DNA from: QGON01 sp963691905
Lineage (GTDB): Bacteria; Pseudomonadota; Gammaproteobacteria; Chromatiales; Chromatiaceae
Reading direction: 5' to 3'
Assembly: GCA_963691905.1 (NCBI GenBank)
Contig: OY829891.1
Location: forward strand, 186,001-250,000
DNA: 64,000 nt
In this document: one piece after another, positions 9,101 to 16,867 of the stretch
How positions within the stretch are numbered: the stretch's first letter is position 1
How the letters are laid out: each line of letters opens with the position of its first letter
The notes under the pieces: generated by a model
What the model was told of the DNA's origin: nothing
Database searches by the model: none
Seen by the model: only the letters and a program-made list of their open reading frames with translations
Program-made: the position numbers and the translations under genes

Positions 9101-10889
9101 CAGACGCGAACTGCACCGGGTAACCGGCCACGTCGGGCTGAGACAGGTATTTGAGCGGGTGGAAAAGGACTCCGATAGCCTGATGCCGGTGGTGCAGGTA
9201 TCGACCTTTTTGTGTGGGCCCGACAGCGTCACCAATCCGCTGATTGCTGAGTTAACCAAAAAGCGTCCCTATCTGCTGATCCAGTCCGATGCGGCGATCA
9301 AGGAGCTGGCGCATCTGGAAAACCGCATGAACACCTACGTCAAGCAACTGGAGTCGGGACTGCATCAGGAGCTGAAAAGTGTGGAGGACGAAGGCTTCGA
9401 GGTGAAAGTGCTCGACCGCCTGGTCAACCAGGATCCCCTCAACCCTGAAACCGATGCGATCTACTTTCCGACACTGTCGGACACCCGAGGGCTGACCTCG
9501 GTAATCCGCAGCGCAGGTTTTACCTGCGTCGATCTCTATGATGAGGATTATGATCTGCAGGCCGCCATCAAGGATGGGCGTTCCATGTCGGGTGACTCAG
9601 TCTGCGCCCCCTTGGCTGCGGTGTATGGCGATGTGATGGCAGCGATGGAGGATTTTAAACGCCGCAAGCAGGAAAACGATCCTGAATTTATCAACAAGAC
9701 AAGATTGCTGATATTCAACAACAAGGGACTGGGACCCTGCCGCCAGGGGCAGTATGTCGAGACCCACAAGATCTTTATCAATCAGCAGAAGAACTCAGGC
9801 AAAGACGAAACCGAAGAACTGGTGATGCAGTTTCTCGTTGGCCATGAGAACAAGGGGTTTAATACCGGTTTCCCGGCCTGGGTCTTCGTGCGTGGGGTAC
9901 AGAGTGCGATTGTGCAGGGTGTGCTGCACCAGATCCTGGCCGATGGCAGTTCTCAGTGCAGGGATTATGCTGAATACCAGGCCTTTTTGCAGGCGTATCG
10001 AAGGCTCAAAGATGAACTGCATCGGCTTATCGAGTTTAAGATGAGACCCTCAGCGGCTGCATTGCGGGTAGCGGATGCCTTTGCCAAGATTCCCGGCATC
10101 AACTACCTGGTCAACTATTTTGCCTACGGCCTGCATCGTTCTGATCTGAAAGACCCCATAAAGACTTTTGCCCGCCAATGGTGTGCACAGCCGCTCAAGG
10201 GCAACCCGACCCGCATCCATATCGACGGTGAAGCCTATATGCGCGTCGCCCAGTACGAGGCTGTCCATAAGACTTTGCTGGCCACGCTGGGCTTTCGTCA
10301 ATTTACCCTGACCCACACACCGGTATGGAGTTTTCTGGATTACAAACTCGCAGGTATGTTGATGCGTGCTCGCGAAGCTATCGATGAAAGCAGAGCCGAG
10401 CTCAAGCGCCCTATCGATGAAACCGAGCGCAAACGTATCACCCGCTACAAGCGCAAGAAGCAGGTTCGGCTGATCGGCCTCAGGTCAGTACACTTCATTT
10501 TGCGCGACATCATCGCCAAACCGCTCTATAAAGCGGCGAGTTTGGAGATGCCGGAGGCGATGCCGAAGATACTCAAAATAGCCGAATCGGTCATCACCAC
10601 CAAACGTCCGGGGGGTGAATTTATCCCCTATGTGGGCGAAGCCGTATTAAAGCTGCGAAAGGGTTATGACCTGATTCTGAACGTTGCTCCCGAGGGATGT
10701 ATGGTCTCATCCATGGGTGAGGCAATCACGCCAGGCATCAACGCTGCAGTCCCCGAGGCCAAAGGCAAGATTCAGCACCTTTTCAGTCAGCAGGGCGATG
10801 TTGATGAAGAGCTTATCGCCCTTGCGCTGCTGAAAACGATCGGGCCGGAACGCTATTACCGGGCCGCAGAGGCGAACGAAGCAGGTTAA
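6156..10889 (+). CDS. Giant 2-hydroxyacyl-CoA dehydratase activase-related protein
   Basis: This protein of about 1577 residues belongs to the BcrAD/BadFG (HgdC-like) activase-related family. Two ASKHA ATPase modules are visible. The first (about 20-310) has NLYIDAGVHSVRI, NPRCGAGSG and DRCGVFASS. The second (about 345-640) has MGLDVGSTMAKLIISD, VDIGGEDTKIS, KCSAGTGSLID and NATCAVF. Each keeps two cysteines of the kind that bridge a [4Fe-4S] cluster between HgdC subunits. After about residue 650 come CKGAVCGDKAARC and TLGGCTAINE, then a long region resembling dehydratase D-component/DUF2229 proteins (STFLCGPDSVTNP, NVAPEGCMVSSMGEAITPGI). Known activases use ATP to inject an electron into a radical dehydratase; the substrate here is unknown and no dehydratase lies nearby. 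The start is uncertain: 6156 (used) or 6060, neither with a strong ribosome binding site. Confidence 0.8.
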   Translation: MTRQPDHSTTDWFIGLLPHSTNLYIDAGVHSVRILACDPAGTELGSIEIASNEDLGGTICQLGLDQLPEQMGITITGKLQEIVRRYIGQGEVVLGSAALWSAARSLLQDKPLGIIEISASGYMAIGVDTEGNLKNDMLVVNPRCGAGSGVNLDRVLQKLNIQRGAVDTLLSDYLGEENRPRRDGVDIRADRCGVFASSATISDKNQGIPLDFALAVTLKSEVLKACKKLKPGFDTVWLSGGIFAWQFARDCAGDYLESVGTADVHYDEGGRFPLLGLQYLRNIIGDGNFSQPDRRVVQTSSLSEYPAMFDIKADLEAQHLYQRIPNIAPTHFDAALLCTTPVMMGLDVGSTMAKLIISDASGQAILYKGAYSNAGDTIDTIKKIFADIMTKGVKTLRIGQIGLTGSARYQVQKALINIYPQLADRVSVLVENYAHARGSIDYAREHIERLKASGIDDINEDFCLLVDIGGEDTKISSIALKKAELFDNAMNVKCSAGTGSLIDTLTSMFFLDDISVASELAFNADKGYVINATCAVFLMENARKLQADGYELGEILASANWAIVENMARSLWSQIELPKHTVALLHGQTMLSEPLPLAVAQRMQRYVGEDIYCLVPPDPGHRACIGLIKSLAEQKSTTALEVELEAFIDKDYKKKIVVCKGAVCGDKAARCNRAHLTGLGNEGNRFTFTLGGCTAINEVQAMKGLKRKGSPDSYKQIWDFINDRLPHSDDPNRLVIPRSFAVSEWAMFFASLFTPLEIPVEVDNVQTSDVIDAQPHFHIDTCAPHIGAVGQFLRLGAQPHGMILAPQIEFLPAKHSLGRTCTINQGGLAVAKKVTETKHPQSRIHLFFLDLKLQNAERIAQKIYPRLQPVFEHYGKQVGYEQFRNIVEGAIQAQQGLKKAAADFATELANQALNDGREIALVMGREYILNPGIYDSHVGRLLRDKNMMGIPSYLLDADFNPQFKHLYWRNPHMIATLADACSRRELHRVTGHVGLRQVFERVEKDSDSLMPVVQVSTFLCGPDSVTNPLIAELTKKRPYLLIQSDAAIKELAHLENRMNTYVKQLESGLHQELKSVEDEGFEVKVLDRLVNQDPLNPETDAIYFPTLSDTRGLTSVIRSAGFTCVDLYDEDYDLQAAIKDGRSMSGDSVCAPLAAVYGDVMAAMEDFKRRKQENDPEFINKTRLLIFNNKGLGPCRQGQYVETHKIFINQQKNSGKDETEELVMQFLVGHENKGFNTGFPAWVFVRGVQSAIVQGVLHQILADGSSQCRDYAEYQAFLQAYRRLKDELHRLIEFKMRPSAAALRVADAFAKIPGINYLVNYFAYGLHRSDLKDPIKTFARQWCAQPLKGNPTRIHIDGEAYMRVAQYEAVHKTLLATLGFRQFTLTHTPVWSFLDYKLAGMLMRAREAIDESRAELKRPIDETERKRITRYKRKKQVRLIGLRSVHFILRDIIAKPLYKAASLEMPEAMPKILKIAESVITTKRPGGEFIPYVGEAVLKLRKGYDLILNVAPEGCMVSSMGEAITPGINAAVPEAKGKIQHLFSQQGDVDEELIALALLKTIGPERYYRAAEANEAG

Positions 10890-11198
10890 TTCCACAGCGG
10901 ACCATTAAATTGTGGGAGCGGCACCCCCTCCGCGAATACTGAAAAGATGAAGCGCGGCATTTAGCTCATCTGGTAGGGTGCGCCATGCGCACCATGATTG
11001 CTGTAGCAGCCTCTTCTGGAGCGCATGGCGCACCCTACAGCCACACACCAGCTATCTATTTGTTAAATAAGTAATAATTCTGCTATTCAAGCATATCCCA
11101 TGATTTTTATCCTGGGTATTTCCCTTGTAAAAAATAATTCCTGACTGTATTACTAGGTTATAGCTGACTGCTGCCATGAAATCGGAAGAGGTGTACCC
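10890..11198. repeat. Gene-free stretch with a paired GGTAGGGTGCGC repeat
   Basis: Between the activase gene and the small membrane protein lies an inverted pair of one repeat unit: TGGTAGGGTGCGCCATGCGC at 10971-10990 and its partner GCGCATGGCGCACCCTACAG at 11021-11040. Together they form a long hairpin. A GTGGGAGCGGCACCCCCTCC motif precedes it at about 10912-10931; its core recurs near 26937. The sequence from 11041 to 11198 is AT-rich and shows no gene. Confidence 0.65.
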
Positions 11199-11417
11199 AT
11201 GTGGAATTCGAGAATAATATCCAGCCGCTGTTGCGGGGGGCCTGTGCTTGCCATGACCCTGCTCTTTGCCGGGACAGGCGTCCTGTTTCTGCTCCTGTCC
11301 GCTTCTGTACCGGGTCTGGTCTTTATTGCCGTCGGTGTTCTCGCTGAAGGTCTCTGCCTGCTTCTCAGCCGCACCCGTTGCAAACATAGCTACACAGGAC
11401 AACTGAGGGCCAGTTAA
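11199..11417 (+). CDS. Small two-helix membrane protein, function unknown
   Basis: This 72-residue frame encodes two hydrophobic stretches (GPVLAMTLLFAGTGVLFLLL and VPGLVFIAVGVLAEGLCLLL) with short polar ends, a plausible hairpin-like inner membrane protein. An AGAGG lies about 8 bases upstream of the ATG. It ends 53 bases before sufB on the same strand and could share its transcript. No family is recognised. The frame is short, so it may not be a real gene. Confidence 0.45.
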   Translation: MWNSRIISSRCCGGPVLAMTLLFAGTGVLFLLLSASVPGLVFIAVGVLAEGLCLLLSRTRCKHSYTGQLRAS

Positions 11418-11470
11418 CAATTTACTCCCGATTCCATAGTGTTTTAACAGGTTATGATCGGAGCAATAGC

Positions 11471-12916
11471 ATGGGTTTACCAGATAGTAGAATGGACGAG
11501 CTGATCCAGTCGGATTATGCCCAAGGCTTTGTCACTCAAATCGAGTCAGACACATTGCCTCCCGGCCTCAACGAAGGCGTCGTCCGAACCATTTCCAAGC
11601 GCAAGGACGAGCCGGAGTGGATGTTGAAAAGACGCCTGGCGGCCTACCGGTTTTGGCGCACCATGAAGGAGCCCAACTGGTCCTCGATACACCATCCGCC
11701 GATCGATTATCAGTCGATCTCCTACTATTCGTCACCGAAGAAAAAAGCTGACCTCAAGAGCCTGGATGAAGTCGATCCTGAACTCCTGGCCACCTATGAA
11801 AAACTGGGCATTCCCATCCATGAACAGAAGGCGCTTGCCGGTGTGGCGGTGGATGCGGTGTTTGACAGTGTTTCTGTGGCCACTACCTTCCGTGAGTCCC
11901 TGGCCGAGGCTGGCGTGATCTTCTGCTCCATGTCCGAAGCGGTTCGCGAGCATCCTGCGCTGATCCAGAAATACCTGGGAACAGTAGTATCGGACCGGGA
12001 CAACTTCTTTGCCGCGCTGAATGCCGCCGTATTCAGTGACGGCACCTTTGTCTATATCCCCAAGGGCGTGCGCTGCCCGATGGAGCTTTCGACCTATTTT
12101 CGTATCAACGAGGCCAAAACAGGGCAGTTCGAACGCACCCTGATCATCGCCGACGCCGGCAGCTATGTGAGCTACCTGGAGGGTTGCACCGCACCCATGC
12201 GCGATGAGAACCAGCTGCATGCGGCGGTGGTTGAACTGGTCGCGCTGGAAGATGCGAAGATCAAATATTCGACGGTGCAGAACTGGTATCCAGGGGATAA
12301 AGAGGGTCGCGGCGGCATCTACAACTTCGTCACCAAGCGGGGCGACTGCCGCGGCGACCGTTCTCATATCTCCTGGACCCAGGTGGAGACAGGCTCCGCC
12401 ATCACCTGGAAATATCCCAGCTGCCTGCTGCGCGGCAAGGATTCGGTCGGTGAATTCTACTCGGTTGCCGTGACCAAGGGTTATCAGCAGGCAGACACCG
12501 GCACCAAGATGTACCACTTTGGCGAGAACAGCCGCAGCATCATCGTCTCCAAGGGGATCTCCGCCATGCACGGCAGCAATGCCTATCGCGGGCTGGTCAG
12601 TGTGGCCTCCGGTGCAGAGAATGCCCGCAACCATACCCAGTGTGACTCCCTGCTGATCGGCGACCGCTGTGCCGCCCATACCTTTCCCTATATCGAGGTG
12701 AGAAACCCCACCGCCAAGGTGGAACACGAAGCGACCACATCTAAAGTGAGCGAAGATCAACTCTTCTATTGTCGTCAGCGCGGCCTGTCAGAGGAGGATG
12801 CAGTATCCATGATCATCAACGGCTTCTGTAAAGAGGTCTTCAAAGAGCTGCCCCTGGAGTTCGCCGTAGAGGCGCAGAAGCTGCTCAACGTGAGTCTGGA
12901 AGGCGCCGTGGGGTGA
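11471..12916 (+). CDS. sufB: Fe-S cluster assembly protein SufB
   Basis: SufB is the scaffold subunit of the SufBCD complex that builds Fe-S clusters in the cytosol. The 481-residue sequence has YKFWRTM-like YRFWRTMKEPNW near the N-terminus, the beta-helix core (FVYIPKGVRCPMELSTYFRI, SYVSYLEGCTAPM) and the C-terminal KVEHEATTSKVSEDQLFYCR segment. A GGAG lies 7 bases before the ATG. It heads the sufB-C-D-E operon; sufC starts 40 bases downstream. Length and motifs are normal. No IscR-type site was identified upstream with confidence. Confidence 0.96.
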   Translation: MGLPDSRMDELIQSDYAQGFVTQIESDTLPPGLNEGVVRTISKRKDEPEWMLKRRLAAYRFWRTMKEPNWSSIHHPPIDYQSISYYSSPKKKADLKSLDEVDPELLATYEKLGIPIHEQKALAGVAVDAVFDSVSVATTFRESLAEAGVIFCSMSEAVREHPALIQKYLGTVVSDRDNFFAALNAAVFSDGTFVYIPKGVRCPMELSTYFRINEAKTGQFERTLIIADAGSYVSYLEGCTAPMRDENQLHAAVVELVALEDAKIKYSTVQNWYPGDKEGRGGIYNFVTKRGDCRGDRSHISWTQVETGSAITWKYPSCLLRGKDSVGEFYSVAVTKGYQQADTGTKMYHFGENSRSIIVSKGISAMHGSNAYRGLVSVASGAENARNHTQCDSLLIGDRCAAHTFPYIEVRNPTAKVEHEATTSKVSEDQLFYCRQRGLSEEDAVSMIINGFCKEVFKELPLEFAVEAQKLLNVSLEGAVG

Positions 12917-12956
12917 GCGGAAACCAGTCCCATTGAGAATAATTGAGGTTGCAGCA

Positions 12957-13709
12957 ATGTTATCTATCAAACAACTGAAAGTGTCCGTGGAAGACAAGGA
13001 GATCCTCAAGGGGGTCGATCTAAAGATCAAGGCCGGAGAAGTCCACGCCATCATGGGGCCAAACGGCTCAGGTAAAAGCACCCTGGCGCATATCCTATCC
13101 GGCCGCGATGGCTACCAGGTGACCGCAGGTCAAGTGAAATTCCTGGGACAGGATCTGCTGCCTATGGAGACCGAAGAGCGAGCCCGGCAGGGGATCTTCC
13201 TGGCCATGCAGTATCCGGTGGAGCTTCCGGGTGTGAACAACATGACCTTCCTGCAGGAATCCCTGAATGCGATTCGCCGCGCCCGTGGCGAGGAGGCAAT
13301 CGACACACTCTCCTTTACGAAAAAGGTGCGCGAGAAAGCCAGGCAGGTAAAACTCGATGAGACGCTGCTGAAACGATCCGTCAATGCCGGTTTCTCCGGC
13401 GGCGAGAAGAAGCGCAATGAGATCCTGCAGATGCTCATGTTGGAACCCTGTCTGGCAATTCTTGACGAGACCGACTCGGGACTCGATATCGATGCGCTGC
13501 GTACCGTATCAGACGGGGTAAACATGCTGCGATCACCGGAGCGGGCGATGATTGTGATAACCCACTACCAGCGTCTGCTGGAATACATCGAACCTGACTA
13601 TGTACATGTGCTGGTTAACGGACGCATCGTCCGCTCCGGCGGCAAGGAGCTGGCACTGGAACTGGAGGCACGCGGTTACGGATGGCTACTTGAGGAGGCT
13701 GCGGCGTGA
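12957..13709 (+). CDS. sufC: Fe-S cluster assembly ATPase SufC
   Basis: This ABC-type ATPase drives the SufBCD complex. The 250-residue protein has Walker A GPNGSGKST, the Q-loop region AMQYPVELPG, the signature FSGGEKKRNEILQ and Walker B LAILDETDSGLDIDAL. The ATG at 12957 is preceded by GAGG about 7 bases away and gives the family's usual length; the frame is open to 12933. It overlaps the sufD start by 4 bases, indicating coupled translation. Confidence 0.96.
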   Translation: MLSIKQLKVSVEDKEILKGVDLKIKAGEVHAIMGPNGSGKSTLAHILSGRDGYQVTAGQVKFLGQDLLPMETEERARQGIFLAMQYPVELPGVNNMTFLQESLNAIRRARGEEAIDTLSFTKKVREKARQVKLDETLLKRSVNAGFSGGEKKRNEILQMLMLEPCLAILDETDSGLDIDALRTVSDGVNMLRSPERAMIVITHYQRLLEYIEPDYVHVLVNGRIVRSGGKELALELEARGYGWLLEEAAA

Positions 13710-15034
13710 TTGAACAGTCTCCATCAATAGCCGGCTATCGACTGGCCGCTGACCGCCTCATCGATAAACTGCCAGTGGGTGACGGCCTCTGGCTGACAGA
13801 TAAACGCCGCGCTGCGGTTCGTCGATTCAACGAACTTGGGTTCCCCCATGCCCGTCAGGAAGATTGGCGCTACACCAGCATCAAGGGGCTGTTGGAAAAA
13901 GGATTTTTTGCAGACGACGACACCCACCGCAGCTTTGCCCCGCACACTGTGAAACGCCAGTTCCTCAACGAACCTGTAGCTGGACGACTGGTTTTCGTCG
14001 ATGGGCTGTTTCAGCGCGAGCTTTCCGATACAGACCTGGAAGGGGTGCAACTGAGCGGTCTGAACAGCGTCATGGCGGCAGGAGACCAAACGGTACTCAA
14101 GGCTCTGGGTTCACTCTCCGGGGTCGGCGAGCACGGTTTTGCCGCCCTCAACATGGCGACGATGCAGGATGGCGCGGTTATCCGTATCGCCGCCGGAGTC
14201 AATCTTGAGCAACCCATCGAATTGCTCTATCTGACCTCCCGGGCAGCCGCCAGTTTCAGCCTGTGCCCCCGCCATCTGATTATCCTGGAGGAGGATGCCA
14301 ACGCTACCCTGGTGGAACGTTATCTCTCTTTGGATGAAGACGAGCACTTCACCAACCTGGTGTGTGAGATTGTGTTGGGCGAACGGGCACATCTTCACCA
14401 TCAGCGGGTCGAGCAGGAGAGTTCCCAGGCTTATCACCTCAGCGAACTCTATCTCGGTTTAGATGCAAAGGCTGAATACCGGCTGGTAAGTGCCTCTCTC
14501 GGCGCCGGTTGGTCACGCACCAAGATCAACAGCCGCTTTACCGCACCTGGCGCCAACTGCGAGTTGGACGGCCTCTATCTGGCAGGCGACGGCCAGCTGG
14601 TGGATTATCATCTGAATATAGATCATGCCGTGCCGGAATGCAGCAGCCGGGAGAATTTCAAAGGCATACTCACCGGCCAGGGTCGCGCCGTCTTCGATGG
14701 TCGCATACTGGTGCGCGAGCAGGCGCAGAAGAGCGACGCCCATCTCTCCAATGCCAATCTGATGCTCTCGCGCCACGCCGAAATCGATACCAAACCCCAG
14801 CTTGAGATCCTTGCGGACGACGTGCAGTGCAGCCACGGCACCACCGTGGGCCAGCTGGATTCAGAGGCCCTCTTCTACCTGCGTTCAAGGGGCCTGAATA
14901 TGGAACAGGCCCGACGCTTGCTCTGTCTTGGCTTCGCCAGTGAAATACTCGAACGCTTCGAGTCAGAGTCTCTGCGTGAGCAGCTCGGTGAAGTGATTCG
15001 GCAACGTCTGGAAACATCGATGATTGAATCATGA
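13706..15034 (+). CDS. sufD: Fe-S cluster assembly protein SufD
   Basis: SufD is the SufB paralogue that completes the SufBC2D scaffold. The 442-residue protein starts with GTG inside the sufC stop region. It has FPHARQEDWRYTSIKGLL near the N-terminus and the conserved C-terminal block DVQCSHGTTVGQLDSEALFYLRSRG, whose histidine is implicated in cluster assembly in E. coli SufD. It overlaps sufE by 4 bases. Length is typical and no anomaly is seen. Confidence 0.95.
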   Translation: MIEQSPSIAGYRLAADRLIDKLPVGDGLWLTDKRRAAVRRFNELGFPHARQEDWRYTSIKGLLEKGFFADDDTHRSFAPHTVKRQFLNEPVAGRLVFVDGLFQRELSDTDLEGVQLSGLNSVMAAGDQTVLKALGSLSGVGEHGFAALNMATMQDGAVIRIAAGVNLEQPIELLYLTSRAAASFSLCPRHLIILEEDANATLVERYLSLDEDEHFTNLVCEIVLGERAHLHHQRVEQESSQAYHLSELYLGLDAKAEYRLVSASLGAGWSRTKINSRFTAPGANCELDGLYLAGDGQLVDYHLNIDHAVPECSSRENFKGILTGQGRAVFDGRILVREQAQKSDAHLSNANLMLSRHAEIDTKPQLEILADDVQCSHGTTVGQLDSEALFYLRSRGLNMEQARRLLCLGFASEILERFESESLREQLGEVIRQRLETSMIES

Positions 15035-15468
15035 ATGAAATCGATGAAATTGTAGACAACTTCGAGTTTCTCGGCGACTGGGATCAACGCTACCAATATC
15101 TGGTGGAACTGGGTGAGGCCTTACCTCCCCTGCCTGAAGAATTAAAGACCGTAGAGAACTGGGTCAAACCCTGCATGAGCACCGTACATGTCCATGCTGA
15201 GGCCATACCTGAACAGCCCGGTTTGATCCGGTTTCGAGGCGACTGTGACACTGCGATCATCAAGGGAGTGCTGGCAGTGTTGGTTGATTTGCTCTCCAGC
15301 CACACACTCGAAGAGATCCGTGCCATGGATGTCGATAACTTGTTCAAACGGCTGCATCTGGAAGAGCATCTCAGCCCCAACCGGCATGTGGGCATCTACG
15401 CCATTGTAAATAAGATGGTTGAGCGGGCTGAAACAGTGGCAGGTCTTAATACCTCAAACGTTGCCTGA
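15031..15468 (+). CDS. sufE: SufE-like sulfur acceptor protein
   Basis: SufE accepts persulfide sulfur from the cysteine desulfurase SufS and passes it to SufBCD. The 145-residue sequence has the family fold: NFEFLGDWDQRYQYLVELG at the start, ENWVKPCMSTVHV with the acceptor cysteine near residue 50, and IRFRGDCDTAIIKGVLAVLV. It overlaps sufD by 4 bases and ends the operon. The usual partner sufS is absent here, so the desulfurase must be encoded elsewhere (SufS or IscS). Confidence 0.92.
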   Translation: MNEIDEIVDNFEFLGDWDQRYQYLVELGEALPPLPEELKTVENWVKPCMSTVHVHAEAIPEQPGLIRFRGDCDTAIIKGVLAVLVDLLSSHTLEEIRAMDVDNLFKRLHLEEHLSPNRHVGIYAIVNKMVERAETVAGLNTSNVA

Positions 15469-15484
15469 AAGGAGTTAGGGCCTG

Positions 15485-15531
15485 TTACAACACCTCCTGC
15501 AGATGCTCGATGATCCGTTCCTCCAACCAGC
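15485..15531 (-). pseudogene. Duplicated 3' tail of the YheT-like hydrolase gene
   Basis: This 47-base segment encodes, on the minus strand, WLEERIIEHLQEVL plus a stop, nearly the same as the true end of the neighbouring hydrolase gene (WLEERIIDHLREVL plus a stop at 15655-15700). The two copies lie in direct orientation and flank a palindromic repeat (15532-15626). It is a remnant, not a gene. It may mark where repeat DNA entered the 3' end of the hydrolase gene. Confidence 0.75.
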
Positions 15532-15626
15532 GAACGTAGGGTGCGCTGTGCTTCTGGTAGGGTGCGCCGTGCGCACCAAGATAAACAGTTACAACAATCA
15601 TGGTGCGCACGGCGCACCCTACGTTC
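15532..15626. repeat. Tandem/inverted GGTAGGGTGCGC repeat units
   Basis: Three partial units are packed here: ACGTAGGGTGCGCTGTGC, then GGTAGGGTGCGCCGTGCGCACC, then the inverted ATGGTGCGCACGGCGCACCC followed by TACGTTCT. The last two can pair as a hairpin. The same family is found at 5866, 10971, 16631, 27597 and 59473. Confidence 0.8.
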
Positions 15627-15654
15627 TTTTCTGAGGAAGGGTGACTGCAGTCCC

Positions 15655-16611
15655 TCACAACACTTCCCGTAGATGATCGATAATCCGTTCTTCCAACCAG
15701 TATCTTGGACGCCATGGGAGATCACCGGCGACAAAGCCGACATGGCCTCCGTGAGCCGACAACTCCAGGGTGACTGAAGAAGAGAGTTCATCGGCGTCTG
15801 GAATCGTCCCGGCCCACATGAAGGGATCATCCTCGGCATGCAGAATCAGGGTGGGTATTTCAATCTGCTTGAGATACTGCCGTGAGCTTGACCGGCCGTA
15901 ATATTCATCTACCCCGGCAAAGCCGTGCAGTGGGGCTGTAACTTTGTCATCAAACGTTCTGAAACTATCCAGCCGATCGACATCGACCGATAGTGGGGAT
16001 GGAATGCGGCTGAAGCGTGCTTTGTAGGATCGTCTCATCCTTTTCAGGAGATGGTCCTGATAGTGCCTGCTGAGTCCCCGTTCAAGCCGCGCGGCACAAT
16101 CCTCCAAGCGGAAGGGCACGGAGACGGCAATCGCTGTTTTCAGCATGCAGTCTGAAGATTTTTCAGCCAGCCATTTAAGCAGAACATTTCCTCCCAGAGA
16201 GAAACCAATAGCCGCGCTTAATGGCTTGTTCGTTCGCTGCTCTATCAACCTGGCAATAGTATCCAGATCCCCCGTCTCTCCTGAATGATAACCACGGGGT
16301 AACCGGTTGGGTTCTCCACTGCATCCCCTGAAGTGCATAAACACGGGATTGAAGCCCTGTAATTCAAGCGCCTGCAACAAGGTACCGGCATAGTGGGAAT
16401 CTATCGAGCCCTCAAGCCCGTGCAGCACCAGCACACTCTCCCCTGGCCGTTTGTCATGCCAAACGATATCCAGAAAATCACCGTCAGGCAGCTCGATTCT
16501 TTCGTTCACCGACGAATAATCAGGGCGACGGCGTGCCAGCACCGGCCAGAGGGTCTGCAGGTGAGGACCAGGCAGCCACCAGGCCGGTTTGAATGCGCTG
16601 CGTTTTATCAT
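15655..16611 (-). CDS. yheT: YheT-like alpha/beta hydrolase
   Basis: It belongs to the YheT/COG0429 family of predicted alpha/beta hydrolases, related to ABHD1/3 esterases; the natural substrate is not established. The 318-residue protein begins FKPAWWLPGPHLQTLWPVL, a family hallmark. It has VLVLHGLEGS as oxyanion strand, FMHFRGCSGEPNRLPRGYHSG and the nucleophile elbow AAIGFSLGGNV (Ser near 138). Late HAEDDPFM and SAHGGHVGF supply the acid and histidine. It is convergent with sufE. Its last 14 codons are duplicated downstream of the true stop across a repeat. The ATG at 16611 lacks a clear ribosome binding site. Confidence 0.9.
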   Translation of the reverse strand: MIKRSAFKPAWWLPGPHLQTLWPVLARRRPDYSSVNERIELPDGDFLDIVWHDKRPGESVLVLHGLEGSIDSHYAGTLLQALELQGFNPVFMHFRGCSGEPNRLPRGYHSGETGDLDTIARLIEQRTNKPLSAAIGFSLGGNVLLKWLAEKSSDCMLKTAIAVSVPFRLEDCAARLERGLSRHYQDHLLKRMRRSYKARFSRIPSPLSVDVDRLDSFRTFDDKVTAPLHGFAGVDEYYGRSSSRQYLKQIEIPTLILHAEDDPFMWAGTIPDADELSSSVTLELSAHGGHVGFVAGDLPWRPRYWLEERIIDHLREVL

Positions 16612-16630
16612 GGTAACTCACGCTTTGGAG

Positions 16631-16828
16631 CAATCTTGGTGCGCACAGCGCACCCTACGTTCCCGGGTAGGTTGGGTTAGGCCGTCTTTTTGGCCGTAAC
16701 CCAACAACATGCGCCATTATTGTCGTGTTGCGTTACGCTAACATGCCCTACTGTTTTTAGGTATTTGGCAAGTCATTGACCATAGGAACAGTGTTGCTTT
16801 ATGTCAGCGCCATTCGGGTCGGAGTCGA
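16631..16828. repeat. Composite repeat between yheT and the radical SAM gene
   Basis: It starts with a GGTGCGCACAGCGCACC unit (16638-16654). About 150 bases follow (GTAGGTTGGGTTAGGCCGTC onward) that match 2041-2190 in inverted orientation, including the identical stretch TCAATGACTTGCCAAATACC read on the other strand. It ends with GGGTCGGAGTCGA at 16816-16828. The gap contains no gene; the radical SAM promoter may lie at its right end. Confidence 0.8.
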
Positions 16829-16867
16829 GAACTCTAGTGTAGAATAGGCCCATACCAGCCACGAACC

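Noticed and set aside
11732..12760. 342-codon open frame antisense to sufB
   Set aside because: The plus-strand SufB sequence is complete; the antisense protein is His/Gly/Asp-rich nonsense typical of a shadow frame.
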